Source of the DNA: Bradyrhizobium canariense
GTDB lineage: Bacteria; Pseudomonadota; Alphaproteobacteria; Rhizobiales; Xanthobacteraceae
Length of the DNA: 59,929 nt
NCBI RefSeq assembly: GCF_019402665.1
Contig: NZ_VSST01000082.1
Location: 1 to 59,929, forward strand
Direction: 5' to 3'
The notes under the pieces are model-generated. The model had not been told where the DNA came from. It saw nothing but the letters and a program-made list of their open reading frames with translations, and searched no databases. The translations under genes were made by a program, and so were the position numbers. Shown piece after piece: positions 17,505-26,056 of the stretch (position 1 is its first letter; the number at the start of each line of letters is the position of its first letter).

Positions 17505-18926
17505 CTAGTCACCGCGCAGGCGCTGGTCGTCCTGCACACGAACATGCTCGGCGCCGCGCGCGCCCGCGGGCGACAGCCGCAACATGCTCAGCGCCGCGCC
17601 GCAGAGCGCGAAGCCGACGCCGGTCAGCAACGCGATCCTGGTTCCCTCGATCGGATAGCGGCCGAGGAACAGCGCGACCAGCGCTGCGCCGGTGGTCTGC
17701 CCAAGCAGCCGCGCCGTCCCCAGCATGCCGCTGGCGCCGCCGGCACGCTCGCGCGGGGCGGCTGCGATCATGGTGCGGTTGTTGGGGGTCTGGAACAGGC
17801 CGAAGCCGGCGCCGGCCAGCGCCATCCGCCAGATCACATCGAGCGGCGTGGGCGCCGCCGGCAGCAAGGCGAGCGCAGCGAGGCCGCAGGCGAACAGCGT
17901 GAGGCCGATGCCGCCGAGCAGGCCTGCCGGGTAATGCTCGACCAGGCGACCGGCGAGGGGTGCTGCGAACGCGACCGCGATCGGCCACGGCGTGATCAGG
18001 AGACCCATATGCACCGCCGAATAGCCGAAGCGGCTTTGGAGGTAGAAGGGGATCGCGACGAAGGCCAGCATCTGCCCGCAGAACGAGGCGATCGAGGTTG
18101 CAATCGACAGCGCGAACACCGGGATGCGCAACAGGTCGATCGGCAGCAGCGGCGAGGCCATGTGGGTCTCGCGGTAGATCAGCAGTGCGCCGGCGACGAG
18201 CGCGATGGCGAACTGCACGAGGCAGGTGATCGCCGCTTCGCCATGACCGACGCTATCGACGGCCGCGATGCCGACGCCGAAAGTGATCGCGGACAGCCCC
18301 GCGCTCTGCCAGTCGAAGGAATGGCTCGCAGGCCTGGTGTGCGGCAGGCTGCGCAAGCCCAGCACCAGTGTCACCACGCCGAGCGGGACGTTGATGGCGA
18401 AGAGCCAGGGCCAGCTGCCGAACGCCAGGATGCCGGCCGCGAGCGTCGGGCCGACCGCAGCCGAGAAGGCGACGACGAGGGCGTTGAGCCCGATGCCGCG
18501 GCCGAGCTGGCTGCGGGGGTAGGTGAAGCGCACCAGCGCCGCGTTGACGCTCATGATGCCGGCCGCGCCGAACCCCTGCACGATGCGTGCAATCGTGAGG
18601 AGCGGCAGCGTGTGCGCCAGCGCGCAGAATGCGGAGGCAAGCGTGAACAGCACCAGCCCGACCAGATAGACGCGGCGATAGCCGACGATCTCGCCGAGCG
18701 AAGCCAGCGGCAGCAGCGAGATCGTGATCGCGAGCTGGTAGCCGTTGACGATCCAGATCGAGAACGCCGGGCTTGCATCGAGGTCGGCCGCGATCGTCGG
18801 CAGCGCGACGTTGGCGATGGCGCTGTCGACCACTGCCATGATGATGCCGAGCGCAATCGTCAGGACCGCCTGGCCACGCTGCGGCTGCGGCAGGCCGTCG
18901 GCGTGCTCCATGGGGGCTGGCGACAT
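17505..18926 (-). CDS. MFS transporter, DHA2 (14-helix, EmrB-like) drug efflux family
   Basis: A 473-residue polytopic inner-membrane protein. It begins after a short polar N-terminus with GQAVLTIALGIIMAVVDSAIANVALPTIAADL, the motif-C-type first helix of DHA2 pumps, and shows about 14 hydrophobic segments. It probably exports drugs or other toxic organics by proton antiport. The start at 18926 is chosen because the ORF upstream (to 19124) is a low-complexity Arg/Pro extension. A 53-codon membrane protein gene precedes it on the same strand, with an aldo/keto reductase before that. Confidence 0.88.
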   Translation of the reverse strand: MSPAPMEHADGLPQPQRGQAVLTIALGIIMAVVDSAIANVALPTIAADLDASPAFSIWIVNGYQLAITISLLPLASLGEIVGYRRVYLVGLVLFTLASAFCALAHTLPLLTIARIVQGFGAAGIMSVNAALVRFTYPRSQLGRGIGLNALVVAFSAAVGPTLAAGILAFGSWPWLFAINVPLGVVTLVLGLRSLPHTRPASHSFDWQSAGLSAITFGVGIAAVDSVGHGEAAITCLVQFAIALVAGALLIYRETHMASPLLPIDLLRIPVFALSIATSIASFCGQMLAFVAIPFYLQSRFGYSAVHMGLLITPWPIAVAFAAPLAGRLVEHYPAGLLGGIGLTLFACGLAALALLPAAPTPLDVIWRMALAGAGFGLFQTPNNRTMIAAAPRERAGGASGMLGTARLLGQTTGAALVALFLGRYPIEGTRIALLTGVGFALCGAALSMLRLSPAGARGAEHVRVQDDQRLRGD

Positions 18927-19074
18927 GATGGCGGCGGGCTTGATTCGAGCCGTGGTTCGTCTCCGGACTAGGAAATTGCGAGATGCATCGCAACCCGGCA
19001 GGATACGGGCGGTTCCTGCGCCCGGCGCGGGTCTCCCGGCACCGCGGGCATGGGTCGGAACGGCCTTCGCGGGC

Positions 19075-19236
19075 TCACCAGCGCGAGGTCGACTTCCCGA
19101 ACACATAGAGCGCGACGAGCCCAACCGTCACGGCGGTCGAGGCGATCAGGATGATGCGGTCCCAATCGATCCCGCTCCGCTCGGCGCGGTTGAGATTGAG
19201 AGCGGTGAACAGGGCCTTCATGGCAAATCGGCGCAT
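19075..19236 (-). CDS. Predicted single-pass membrane mini-protein (53 aa)
   Basis: Translating the minus strand from the ATG at 19236 gives 53 residues: a basic start, MRRFAMKALFTALNLN, an acidic-aromatic stretch (SGIDWDRI), and one strong membrane helix (ILIASTAVTVGLVALYVFG) ending KSTSRW. A second ATG 5 codons in would give 48 residues. The helix and its positive-inside charges support real coding. I do not recognise the family. It is flanked by same-strand genes for an aldo/keto reductase and an MFS pump, with gaps of 86 and 148 nt. Confidence 0.6.
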   Translation of the reverse strand: MRRFAMKALFTALNLNRAERSGIDWDRIILIASTAVTVGLVALYVFGKSTSRW

Positions 19237-19322
19237 CGGGCGGCCTCGCGGGAGCGCACGATGCCACTGTCGGCGCGGGCCGGATTGATGCAGCTCAAGC
19301 CGGACTGCGCCGCGCGCGGTCG

Positions 19323-20348
19323 CTACACCGGCGGCGGGTTGCGGTCGGTGAAGGCCGTGCGCTGGTGCCAGTAAGGATAGGGCAGCGTCACCTTGCTCGC
19401 CGTATCGAGCTTGGCGATCTGGTCCTTGGTCAACGACCAGCCGACCGCGCCGAGATTTTCGCGCAGCTGCGTCTCGTTGCGCGCGCCGATAATTAGCGTC
19501 GAGACGGTCGGACGCTGTAGCAGCCAGTTCAGCGCGATCTGCGAGACGCTCTTGCCCGTTTCCTTGGCGACCTCGTCGATCGCATCGACGACGCGGTAGA
19601 CGTGCTCGTCCGGCACGGGTGGGCCGAACTCGGCCGTTTTGGGCAAGCGGCTTACGTCAGGCTTTGGCTGGCCGCGGCGGATCTTTCCGGTGAGGCGTCC
19701 CCACCCGAGCGGCGACCAGACCACCGCGCCGAGGCCCTGGTCGAGGCCGAGCGGCATCAGCTCCCATTCGTAGTCGCGCCCGATCAGTGAATAATAGGTC
19801 TGGTTGGCGACGTAGCGCGGGAAGCCATGCTTGTCGGCAACGCCAAGCGATTTCATCAGGTGCCAGCCCGAAAAGTTCGACACGCCGACGTAGCGGATCT
19901 TGCCGGCGCGCACGAGCACGTCGAGCGTGCTAAGCACCTCCTCAGGAGGGGTGAAGGCGTCGAAGCCGTGAAGCTGGAACAGGTCGATGTAATCGGTGCC
20001 GAGCCGGCTCAGCGAAGCATCGATGGCTGTGAGCAGATGCTGCCGCGACGACCCGATGTCGTTGGGGCCGTCGCCGAAGCGGAACGTCGCCTTGGTCGAG
20101 ACCAAAACCTTGTCGCGGCGGCCCTTGATGGCTTCGCCGAGAACGCGCTCGGATTCGCCGAGCGAATAGACGTTCGCGGTGTCGAACATCGACACGCCGG
20201 CATCGAGACAGATATCCAGAAGGCGCCGCGCTTCGGTCGCGTCAGTCGTGCCCCATGCAGCGAGGCGGCCAACGCCGCCGAAGGTACCGGTCCCAAGACT
20301 CAAGGCGGGTACCATCAGGCCCGAGCGGCCCAAGCGTCGGTATTCCAT
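19323..20348 (-). CDS. Aldo/keto reductase
   Basis: A 341-residue NADPH-dependent TIM-barrel oxidoreductase. It opens MEYRRLGRSGLMVPALSLGTGTFGG. The catalytic Tyr is in DTANVYSLGESE, the Lys in KVLVSTKATF and the His in DLFQLHGFD. The cofactor loop near the C-terminus is TLIIGARNETQLRENL. Close in layout to the YajO/Tas-type AKRs that reduce aldehydes and ketones; the true substrate is unknown. It is the first gene of a leftward run that also includes the 53-residue protein and the MFS pump. Confidence 0.9.
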   Translation of the reverse strand: MEYRRLGRSGLMVPALSLGTGTFGGVGRLAAWGTTDATEARRLLDICLDAGVSMFDTANVYSLGESERVLGEAIKGRRDKVLVSTKATFRFGDGPNDIGSSRQHLLTAIDASLSRLGTDYIDLFQLHGFDAFTPPEEVLSTLDVLVRAGKIRYVGVSNFSGWHLMKSLGVADKHGFPRYVANQTYYSLIGRDYEWELMPLGLDQGLGAVVWSPLGWGRLTGKIRRGQPKPDVSRLPKTAEFGPPVPDEHVYRVVDAIDEVAKETGKSVSQIALNWLLQRPTVSTLIIGARNETQLRENLGAVGWSLTKDQIAKLDTASKVTLPYPYWHQRTAFTDRNPPPV

Positions 20349-20465
20349 CGATTTGCTCCTCGGCTGGCCGCTGATTGATCCCCGCGGCCTGGTGCCGATG
20401 GTAGAGCAAGCACGCGCAGTGTCCTATTGCGTGCTCACATAGCGGCTCTGCTGGGGCCGCACGCG

Positions 20466-21434
20466 TTACGCCACGATTGTCCCCTTCAAATTCGCAGCCG
20501 TGATCTTCGCGCGCAGCCAGGCTTCGAACGCGTCGACATGGCTGCGGCCTTTGGCCTCGGAGGACCGCACCAGATAATAAGACACGGTCTCGACCTCGAA
20601 TTGGGGCTGATGGAACGGCGCGACTAGGGTGCCCTTTTCCAGCTCGTCGGCGGCGAGAATCTCGCTCTCCAGGACGACGCCGAGACCTTCGACCGCGGCG
20701 TCGATGGCCATGGTGGATCGATCGAACCACAATTCGTGGCGTGCCTTGATCGTCGTGCCGACGACCTTTCGCAGATAGTCGGTCCAGGTCAGCGCGTTCG
20801 ACGAATGAATCAAGGTGGCCCGGGCAAGATCGCCGGGCTCGTGAAGTCCGAGTTGCTCGATCAGAAGCGGGCTACAGAGCGGACGCAGACGCTCAGCCAG
20901 GAGCGGCTCGATCTGCCGGTCGTTGAGGACGGGCGGGCGTCCATAGGCGATGGCGAGATCGAAGCGAATGGTATCGAGCTCGCGCAAGTCGGCGATAGTT
21001 GACAGCCTGATCCCGATCTCCGGATGCTCGCCGATGAAATTCCCGATCCGCGGCTGAAGCCATTTGGCGGCAAAGCTCGGGCCGCTCGCGATGAACAGAT
21101 GATTGCGCTGCGACTGCGGCGCGACCAGCCGCGTCGCGCCCATGATCATTCCAAATGCGCGCTCGATCTCGGCGGCATAGACGCGACCGGCATTGGTGAG
21201 CACCGCGCGGCCGGCGTGCCGCGAAAAAACACGAACGCCGAGGAAATCCTCCAACTTCTGGATGTGGTGGCTGATCGCGGAGGGCGTAACCCCGAGCTCC
21301 TCTGCGGCGCGGCTGAAGCTGCCGTGGCGCGAAGCGGCTTCGAATGCCGACAGCGCCTTGAGCGGCGGCATTCTCGACCGCGGTGTTGACCCCGCTTCAT
21401 CGGCTGCTGAGTTTTTTGAACTGGCGCCCATCAT
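20466..21434 (-). CDS. LysR-type transcriptional regulator (GcvA-like)
   Basis: About 322 residues. The N-terminal winged helix-turn-helix reads PPLKALSAFEAASRHGSFSRAAEELGVTPSAISHHIQKLED, the GcvA-type signature. An effector-binding domain with two Rossmann-like lobes follows (about 105-310). The start at 21434 (or the adjacent ATG at 21431) is preferred over a codon at 21593, which would run through the divergent promoter region. It is divergent from the dialkylglycine-decarboxylase-like gene and most likely controls it, with a dyad at 21443-21480 as the candidate operator. Confidence 0.88.
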   Translation of the reverse strand: MMGASSKNSAADEAGSTPRSRMPPLKALSAFEAASRHGSFSRAAEELGVTPSAISHHIQKLEDFLGVRVFSRHAGRAVLTNAGRVYAAEIERAFGMIMGATRLVAPQSQRNHLFIASGPSFAAKWLQPRIGNFIGEHPEIGIRLSTIADLRELDTIRFDLAIAYGRPPVLNDRQIEPLLAERLRPLCSPLLIEQLGLHEPGDLARATLIHSSNALTWTDYLRKVVGTTIKARHELWFDRSTMAIDAAVEGLGVVLESEILAADELEKGTLVAPFHQPQFEVETVSYYLVRSSEAKGRSHVDAFEAWLRAKITAANLKGTIVA

Positions 21435-21442
21435 GTCTGCCC

Positions 21443-21480
21443 GGTACGAATTTATCTGTTGCTCAGGCAATTCTTGTACC
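21443..21480. promoter_or_regulatory. Candidate LysR operator dyad
   Basis: GGTACGAA on the left mirrors TTCTTGTACC on the right, and between them lies TTGC-TCAG-GCAA (21459-21470), making a nested dyad. It starts 9 nt from the lysR start, so a bound regulator would repress its own gene and activate the divergent enzyme gene. Location and symmetry are seen; the regulator assignment is inference. Confidence 0.4.
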
Positions 21481-21591
21481 GCAAACGCCCTGAAGCAACA
21501 GCTTCGTGCCCCAAAAGACCGACCCGACAACGGCGAGTGCATCGCCACACCGCACGGCTGTGCGGCGTTGCCGCTTGCCCGAGGAGAACCC

Positions 21592-22914
21592 ATGACTTCA
21601 GCGCTGAAACAGGCCGCCGACGAATTCCTCGTCCGCTATGGCGGAGACGTGTTTCCGAACCTCTTCACCTCGGCGAAGGGGACGATCGTGACCGACAGCG
21701 ATGGGCGCGACTATCTCGATTTCACCTCGGGCCAGATGTGCGCCACCATCGGCCACAACCATCCAGCCATCGTCGCGGCGGTGGAGAAGGCGGGAAAGAA
21801 GGCCTTCCATCTCTTCAGCGGGATGATCCCCGAAGTGGTCGCCGAGCTCGCCCAGGTGCTGGCGAGGGATTGGCTGCCCGGCGATCTCAAACGCTCGATC
21901 TTCATCAATACCGGTTCGGAAGCAACCGAAGTCGCGCTCCGGATGGCCAAGATGTACACGGGCGGCTACGAGGTGCTCGTTCTCGGCGGCTCGTGGCACG
22001 GCATCACCGGCGGAGCGGCCTCGGTCTCGATGGCGAGCGACCGCAAGGGATATGGCGTGCCGCCGCCCGGCGTGTTCGTCATCCCGGAGCCGAACGCCTA
22101 CCGGCCCTACATCTCGAAGGACAGCGATGACGAGTCTGCGCTCGCCAATCTCGAACTCGCCCTGAAAATGTTCGACATGCAGTCGAGCGGGAGGGGTGCT
22201 GCGATCATCGCGGAGCCCGTGATCAGCGCCGGCGGCGTGCTGGTGCCGCCGAAGGCGTTCATGGAGGCCCTGCGAAAGGCGGCCGATGAGCGCGGCATGC
22301 TGCTGATCTTCGACGAGGCCCAGACTGCTTTCGGGCGTATCGGAAAGAAGACCGGATCCGAATATTTCGGGGTCGTTCCGGACATCATGACTATGTCGAA
22401 GACGCTCGGCGGTGGGCTTCCGCTTGCGGCGGTGTCGACCACCGAGGCGATCGAGAGCAAGCTCCACGAGGATCACTTTACCTATTACACCAGCCACGTG
22501 TCCGATCCCTTGCTTGCCGAGGTCGGGCTCGCGGTGCTGCGCGTGATCACTGAGGAGAAACTTGTCGCACGCGCCAACGAGATGGGAGCCTACCTGCGAG
22601 GCCGGTTCGAAGGGCTCCAGCAGAAATACGAGCAGATCGGCGACATCAGAGGCATGGGCCTTCTGCTTGGCGTCGAGCTGGTCAGCGATCGCAACAGCCG
22701 ACGCCCAGCCCACCAGCTTGGCGGCCTCACCACGAAGAAGTGCTTCGAGTACGGGCTGAGCATGAACATCCGCCGCCGCCCCGAGCGCGGATCGGTGTGG
22801 CGTATCGCGCCGCCGTTGACCGTCTCGACCGAGGAGATCGACCGCGCTGTTGAGATCCTTGATCGGGCTTTGAGAGAAAGTCTCGACGAGCTGTCGCGAA
22901 ATCCCACTGCTTAG
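21592..22914 (+). CDS. Class III PLP enzyme resembling 2,2-dialkylglycine decarboxylase
   Basis: A 440-residue fold-type I PLP enzyme. The cofactor-binding Asp is in IFDEAQTAFGR and the Schiff-base Lys is Lys270 in MSKTLGGGLPLAAV. The C-terminal part (YTSHVSDPL, RGMGLLLGVELVSDR, GLSMNI, IAPPLTVS) follows 2,2-dialkylglycine decarboxylase more closely than ornithine or GABA aminotransferases. That enzyme decarboxylates alpha,alpha-disubstituted amino acids such as 2-aminoisobutyrate and transaminates to pyruvate. The start follows GAGGAGAA. The comparison is from memory, so a related omega-aminotransferase role is possible. A binding-protein gene follows 19 nt later. Confidence 0.82.
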   Translation: MTSALKQAADEFLVRYGGDVFPNLFTSAKGTIVTDSDGRDYLDFTSGQMCATIGHNHPAIVAAVEKAGKKAFHLFSGMIPEVVAELAQVLARDWLPGDLKRSIFINTGSEATEVALRMAKMYTGGYEVLVLGGSWHGITGGAASVSMASDRKGYGVPPPGVFVIPEPNAYRPYISKDSDDESALANLELALKMFDMQSSGRGAAIIAEPVISAGGVLVPPKAFMEALRKAADERGMLLIFDEAQTAFGRIGKKTGSEYFGVVPDIMTMSKTLGGGLPLAAVSTTEAIESKLHEDHFTYYTSHVSDPLLAEVGLAVLRVITEEKLVARANEMGAYLRGRFEGLQQKYEQIGDIRGMGLLLGVELVSDRNSRRPAHQLGGLTTKKCFEYGLSMNIRRRPERGSVWRIAPPLTVSTEEIDRAVEILDRALRESLDELSRNPTA

Positions 22915-22933
22915 CAACTGGTTGGAGGCTGAC

Positions 22934-23836
22934 ATGATCCGCGTACACGCGCCGAAGCTCGCCATTGCCGCCGCATCACTGGCGCTACTCGAGATGGGGG
23001 CCGCGCAAGCGGCGAGTCAGACTTTGGAAAAGATCAGGGAGGTCGGCAAGATCAGCTTCGGCTACCGCGAGGCGTCGATTCCGTTCGCCTATCTCGGAGC
23101 AGATCAGAAACCGACCGGGCTCTCGCTCGACCTCTGTGCCGCAGTGGCCGACAAGGTCAAGGTCATGTTGCAGCGGCTTGAGCTGGAGGTCGAATACGTT
23201 CCGGTGAATGCGTCCAATCGCATCCCGCTGCTCCAGAACAGTACCATCGACGTCGAGTGCGGCAGCACGACCAATACGGCCGAACGGCAAAAGCAGGTGG
23301 CGTTCTCCGTTGCGACCTATGTGGCATCGCCGCGCTGGCTGGTGTCGGCCTCGTCGCAGCTGATGGAGCCGAAAGGACTTGACGGGCAGACGGTCGTCAT
23401 CACGCAGGGCTCGCTGAATTTCGGCGTCGCCAAGAAGCTCCTCGATGACCAGAAGCTGAATGTGACGATCGTGCAGGCCAAGGACCACGCCGAGTCGCTC
23501 CTCATGCTGGGAACGGGTCGCGCCACGGCGTGGTTCGAGGACGATATCCTGGTTGCCGGTCTCGTCGCGAACGCCTCGGATCCCAGGGCTTTCCGGATGT
23601 TGGCGGCCACCTATGCGCCTTCTTACTATGGGCTAGTGACCCGCAGGGAAGATCCCGAGTTCAAGGCCGTCGTCGATGCCGCGATCAAGGAGAAGATGGC
23701 GTCCGGTGAATTCGGGAGGCTCTACGCGAAGTGGTTCGAGTCGCCGATTCCGCCGAAAGGGGAGAACCTCCAGCTTCCCATGAGCGAAGCGATGAAGGCC
23801 CGCGTCGCATCTCCCAGCGATGCGCTTGTGCCGTAG
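22934..23836 (+). CDS. ABC transporter substrate-binding protein (GltI-like amino acid type)
   Basis: A 300-residue secreted periplasmic protein. The signal peptide (about 1-25) ends ...GAAQAAS. The mature domain starts TLEKIREVGKISFGYREASIPFAYLG, the family 3 (SBP_bac_3) pattern, with LSLDLCAAVADKV and DVECGSTTNTAERQK, which match glutamate/aspartate-type binding proteins. GGAGG precedes the ATG. It follows the PLP enzyme gene by 19 nt and is likely co-transcribed. No permease or ATPase gene is present here, so it must pair with a transporter elsewhere. Confidence 0.88.
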   Translation: MIRVHAPKLAIAAASLALLEMGAAQAASQTLEKIREVGKISFGYREASIPFAYLGADQKPTGLSLDLCAAVADKVKVMLQRLELEVEYVPVNASNRIPLLQNSTIDVECGSTTNTAERQKQVAFSVATYVASPRWLVSASSQLMEPKGLDGQTVVITQGSLNFGVAKKLLDDQKLNVTIVQAKDHAESLLMLGTGRATAWFEDDILVAGLVANASDPRAFRMLAATYAPSYYGLVTRREDPEFKAVVDAAIKEKMASGEFGRLYAKWFESPIPPKGENLQLPMSEAMKARVASPSDALVP

Positions 23837-23860
23837 GCGACGCTCTCGGCAGACCTTGCG

Positions 23861-24823
23861 TCAATGCCGCGACTGGCTCTGCCGGTAGTCGCGCGGTGAC
23901 ATCCCGAAATGCTCGCGGAAGACGCGGCCAAAATGCGAGAGGTCGTTGAAGCCCCATGCGAAGGCGATCTCGCTGATGTGGCGGTGAGCGAGCACGGGGG
24001 AGACGAGATCGCGTCTGCATTGAGCGAGGCGCTCACCGAGGACGTAGCGCTGGAACGAGGTTTCCTCGTCGGCGAGGAGATCGTTGACATAGCGGGACGA
24101 AATGCCGAGCGCCGCTGCGGTCTCGGACAGCGAGAGGTCGGGATCGGCAAGATGAGCCCGGATATGCGCCTTCAATCGGTAGAGCAGGGCGGAGCGATGG
24201 GTCGAGGACGGCAGCGGCGTCTTGCCTAGCCGCTCGCCCAGCGCCATCGCCAGGACATCGACGGCCTGTTCCGACAGCGCGGCGGCGTGGTGCGGATCGA
24301 TCTGATCCGCGCTCTGGCAAAGCCGGTAGATGAAATCGTAGGCGATCCTCTGCAGTGCCGAGTCTGGTCCGAAAGCGCTGGCGGTTAGGGTTTCGGTCGC
24401 GCTGAGCCGGCGCTGCAGCATCTCGCGCGGCACCTTGAAGATGGTCTGCGTGAAGATGCCGTCGAATTTCAGCTCGTAGGGCCGGGTGGTGTCATAGAGC
24501 GCAAACTCTCCCGGGTGCACCACGGCCTCGCGGCCGTCCTGCACCACGCCGCCGGTGCCGCGATTGCCGAGCGCGATCAGGATGAAATCCTGATCCGAGC
24601 GCGCGATGCGCGAGGGCGTGCGCAACACGTGCTGACGGTCGGAACAGACCTCGGAGCATTCCGCCTTGCCCAGTGGCGCCCGGGTGACCGAGCCGCGAAA
24701 GGCGCTGCCAAGATCGGACTTGCAGTCGAGCCCGACAAAGACGTCGCAGACAATATCCTGCCAGAGCGCAAGGCGGCGGTGGCCTGGGCTGTCGTCTGTG
24801 GTGAACTGGATCGGCATCTGCAA
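23861..24823 (-). CDS. AraC family transcriptional regulator
   Basis: A 320-residue regulator. The C-terminal 95 residues are the double helix-turn-helix (LSLSETAAALGISSRYVNDLL, then ISEIAFAWGFNDLSHFGRVF and REHFGMSPRDYR). The N-terminal 200 residues form an AraC-binding-like, cupin-type ligand domain (HPGEFALYDTTRPYEL). It belongs to the FeaR/NitR-like group, whose members control nitrile or amine catabolism. It is divergent from the nitrilase and aldoxime dehydratase genes, the arrangement seen in known aldoxime-nitrile clusters, and probably activates them. Confidence 0.9.
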   Translation of the reverse strand: MQMPIQFTTDDSPGHRRLALWQDIVCDVFVGLDCKSDLGSAFRGSVTRAPLGKAECSEVCSDRQHVLRTPSRIARSDQDFILIALGNRGTGGVVQDGREAVVHPGEFALYDTTRPYELKFDGIFTQTIFKVPREMLQRRLSATETLTASAFGPDSALQRIAYDFIYRLCQSADQIDPHHAAALSEQAVDVLAMALGERLGKTPLPSSTHRSALLYRLKAHIRAHLADPDLSLSETAAALGISSRYVNDLLADEETSFQRYVLGERLAQCRRDLVSPVLAHRHISEIAFAWGFNDLSHFGRVFREHFGMSPRDYRQSQSRH

Positions 24824-24877
24824 AGCCTCCCTTTCACATCCCGCAATATCGCGTGTCGGCGCAGGTCCCGCCTGAAA

Positions 24878-24913
24878 GGCAAATCCCGTACCGGGTCGGC
24901 GAATCCCGTCCGG
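24878..24913. promoter_or_regulatory. Tandem direct repeat, candidate AraC-type operator
   Basis: GGCAAATCCCGTACCGG (24878-24894) and GGCGAATCCCGTCCGG (24898-24913) repeat with a period of 20 nt, about two helical turns. They lie in the 190-bp gap between the regulator and the nitrilase gene. Another ATCCCG is at 24838-24843. Direct repeats on one face of the helix are how AraC proteins normally bind. Confidence 0.5.
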
Positions 24914-25013
24914 TCGAGTTTTTGTTCCGCCGCGGTCGAGCGCCCGCCGCCCGGCTCTGGCCCAATAGACTGCATCGGACCTGGCTTCCGATCAACCGGC
25001 AAGGGAGGTGGGA

Positions 25014-26030
25014 ATGGGCATCGAACATCCGAAATACAAGGTCGCAGTGGTGCAGGCGGCGCCTGCCTGGCTCGATCTCGACGCCTCGATCGACAAGTCG
25101 ATCGCCCTGATCAGGGACGCCGCCGAGAAGGGCGCCAAGCTGATCGCCTTTCCGGAAGCCTTCATCCCCGGCTACCCCTGGCACATCTGGATGGATTCGC
25201 CGGCCTGGGCGATCGGCCGCGGCTTCGTGCAGCGCTATTTCGACAATTCGCTGTCATATGACAGTCCGCAGGCCGAGCGGCTGCGCGATGCCGTGCGCAA
25301 GGCCAAGCTCACCGCCGTGCTTGGCCTCTCCGAGCGCGACGGCGGCAGTCTTTATCTGGCGCAATGGCTGATCGGGCCCGATGGCGAGACCATCGCAAAG
25401 CGCCGCAAGCTGCGGCCGACCCATGCCGAGCGGACGGTCTATGGCGAGGGCGACGGCAGCGATCTCGCCGTGCACGCGCGGCCCGACATCGGCCGCATCG
25501 GCGCCCTGTGTTGCTGGGAGCATCTCCAGCCGCTGTCGAAATACGCGATGTATGCCCAGAACGAGCAGATCCATGTCGCGGCCTGGCCGAGCTTTTCGCT
25601 CTACGATCCGTTCGCGCCGGCGCTCGGCGCCGAGGTGAATAACGCCGCCTCGCGCGTCTATGCCGTGGAGGGCTCCTGCTTCGTGCTTGCCCCTTGCGCA
25701 ACGGTCTCGCAAGCGATGATCGACGAGCTGTGTGATCGACCGGACAAGCATGCGCTGTTGCATGCCGGCGGTGGCTTCGCTGCGATCTATGGTCCCGACG
25801 GCAGCCAGATCGGCGATAAGCTCGCGCCGGACCAGGAGGGCCTCTTGATCGCCGAGATCGATCTTGGCGCCATCGGTGTCGCCAAGAACGCCGCTGATCC
25901 AGCCGGGCATTATTCGCGCCCCGACGTGACGCGGCTCCTGCTCAACAAGAAGCGCTACCAGCGCGTCGAGCAGTTTGCGCTGCCGGTCGACACCGTCGAG
26001 CCCACGGACATCGCCGCGGCGGCGAGCTGA
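25014..26030 (+). CDS. Nitrilase (carbon-nitrogen hydrolase)
   Basis: A 338-residue enzyme hydrolysing a nitrile to the carboxylic acid and ammonia. The catalytic triad is visible: Glu48 in FPEAFIPGYPW, Lys132 in RKLRPTHAER and Cys167 in CCWEH. The PGYPWH and RPTHAERTVYGEGDG signatures place it among true nitrilases rather than amidases. The ATG at 25014 follows AGGGAGGTG; an in-frame GTG at 25008 overlaps that site. The aldoxime dehydratase gene follows 26 nt later, so nitriles made by that enzyme are the expected substrates, possibly aryl- or indole-acetonitriles from plants. Confidence 0.93.
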   Translation: MGIEHPKYKVAVVQAAPAWLDLDASIDKSIALIRDAAEKGAKLIAFPEAFIPGYPWHIWMDSPAWAIGRGFVQRYFDNSLSYDSPQAERLRDAVRKAKLTAVLGLSERDGGSLYLAQWLIGPDGETIAKRRKLRPTHAERTVYGEGDGSDLAVHARPDIGRIGALCCWEHLQPLSKYAMYAQNEQIHVAAWPSFSLYDPFAPALGAEVNNAASRVYAVEGSCFVLAPCATVSQAMIDELCDRPDKHALLHAGGGFAAIYGPDGSQIGDKLAPDQEGLLIAEIDLGAIGVAKNAADPAGHYSRPDVTRLLLNKKRYQRVEQFALPVDTVEPTDIAAAAS

Positions 26031-26056
26031 TCGCCGGAATCGAGGGAGGCACGCTC

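Noticed and set aside
17466..18971. 501-codon frame opposite the MFS pump
   Set aside because: Composition is Arg/Gln/Asp/His-rich, typical of antisense shadows in high-GC DNA. The minus strand has the clear 14-helix transporter.
20409..20435. AGCACGC/GCGTGCT dyad upstream of the aldo/keto reductase
   Set aside because: Arms of only 7 bp with a 13-nt loop in GC-rich DNA. Could be chance, with no promoter boxes around it.
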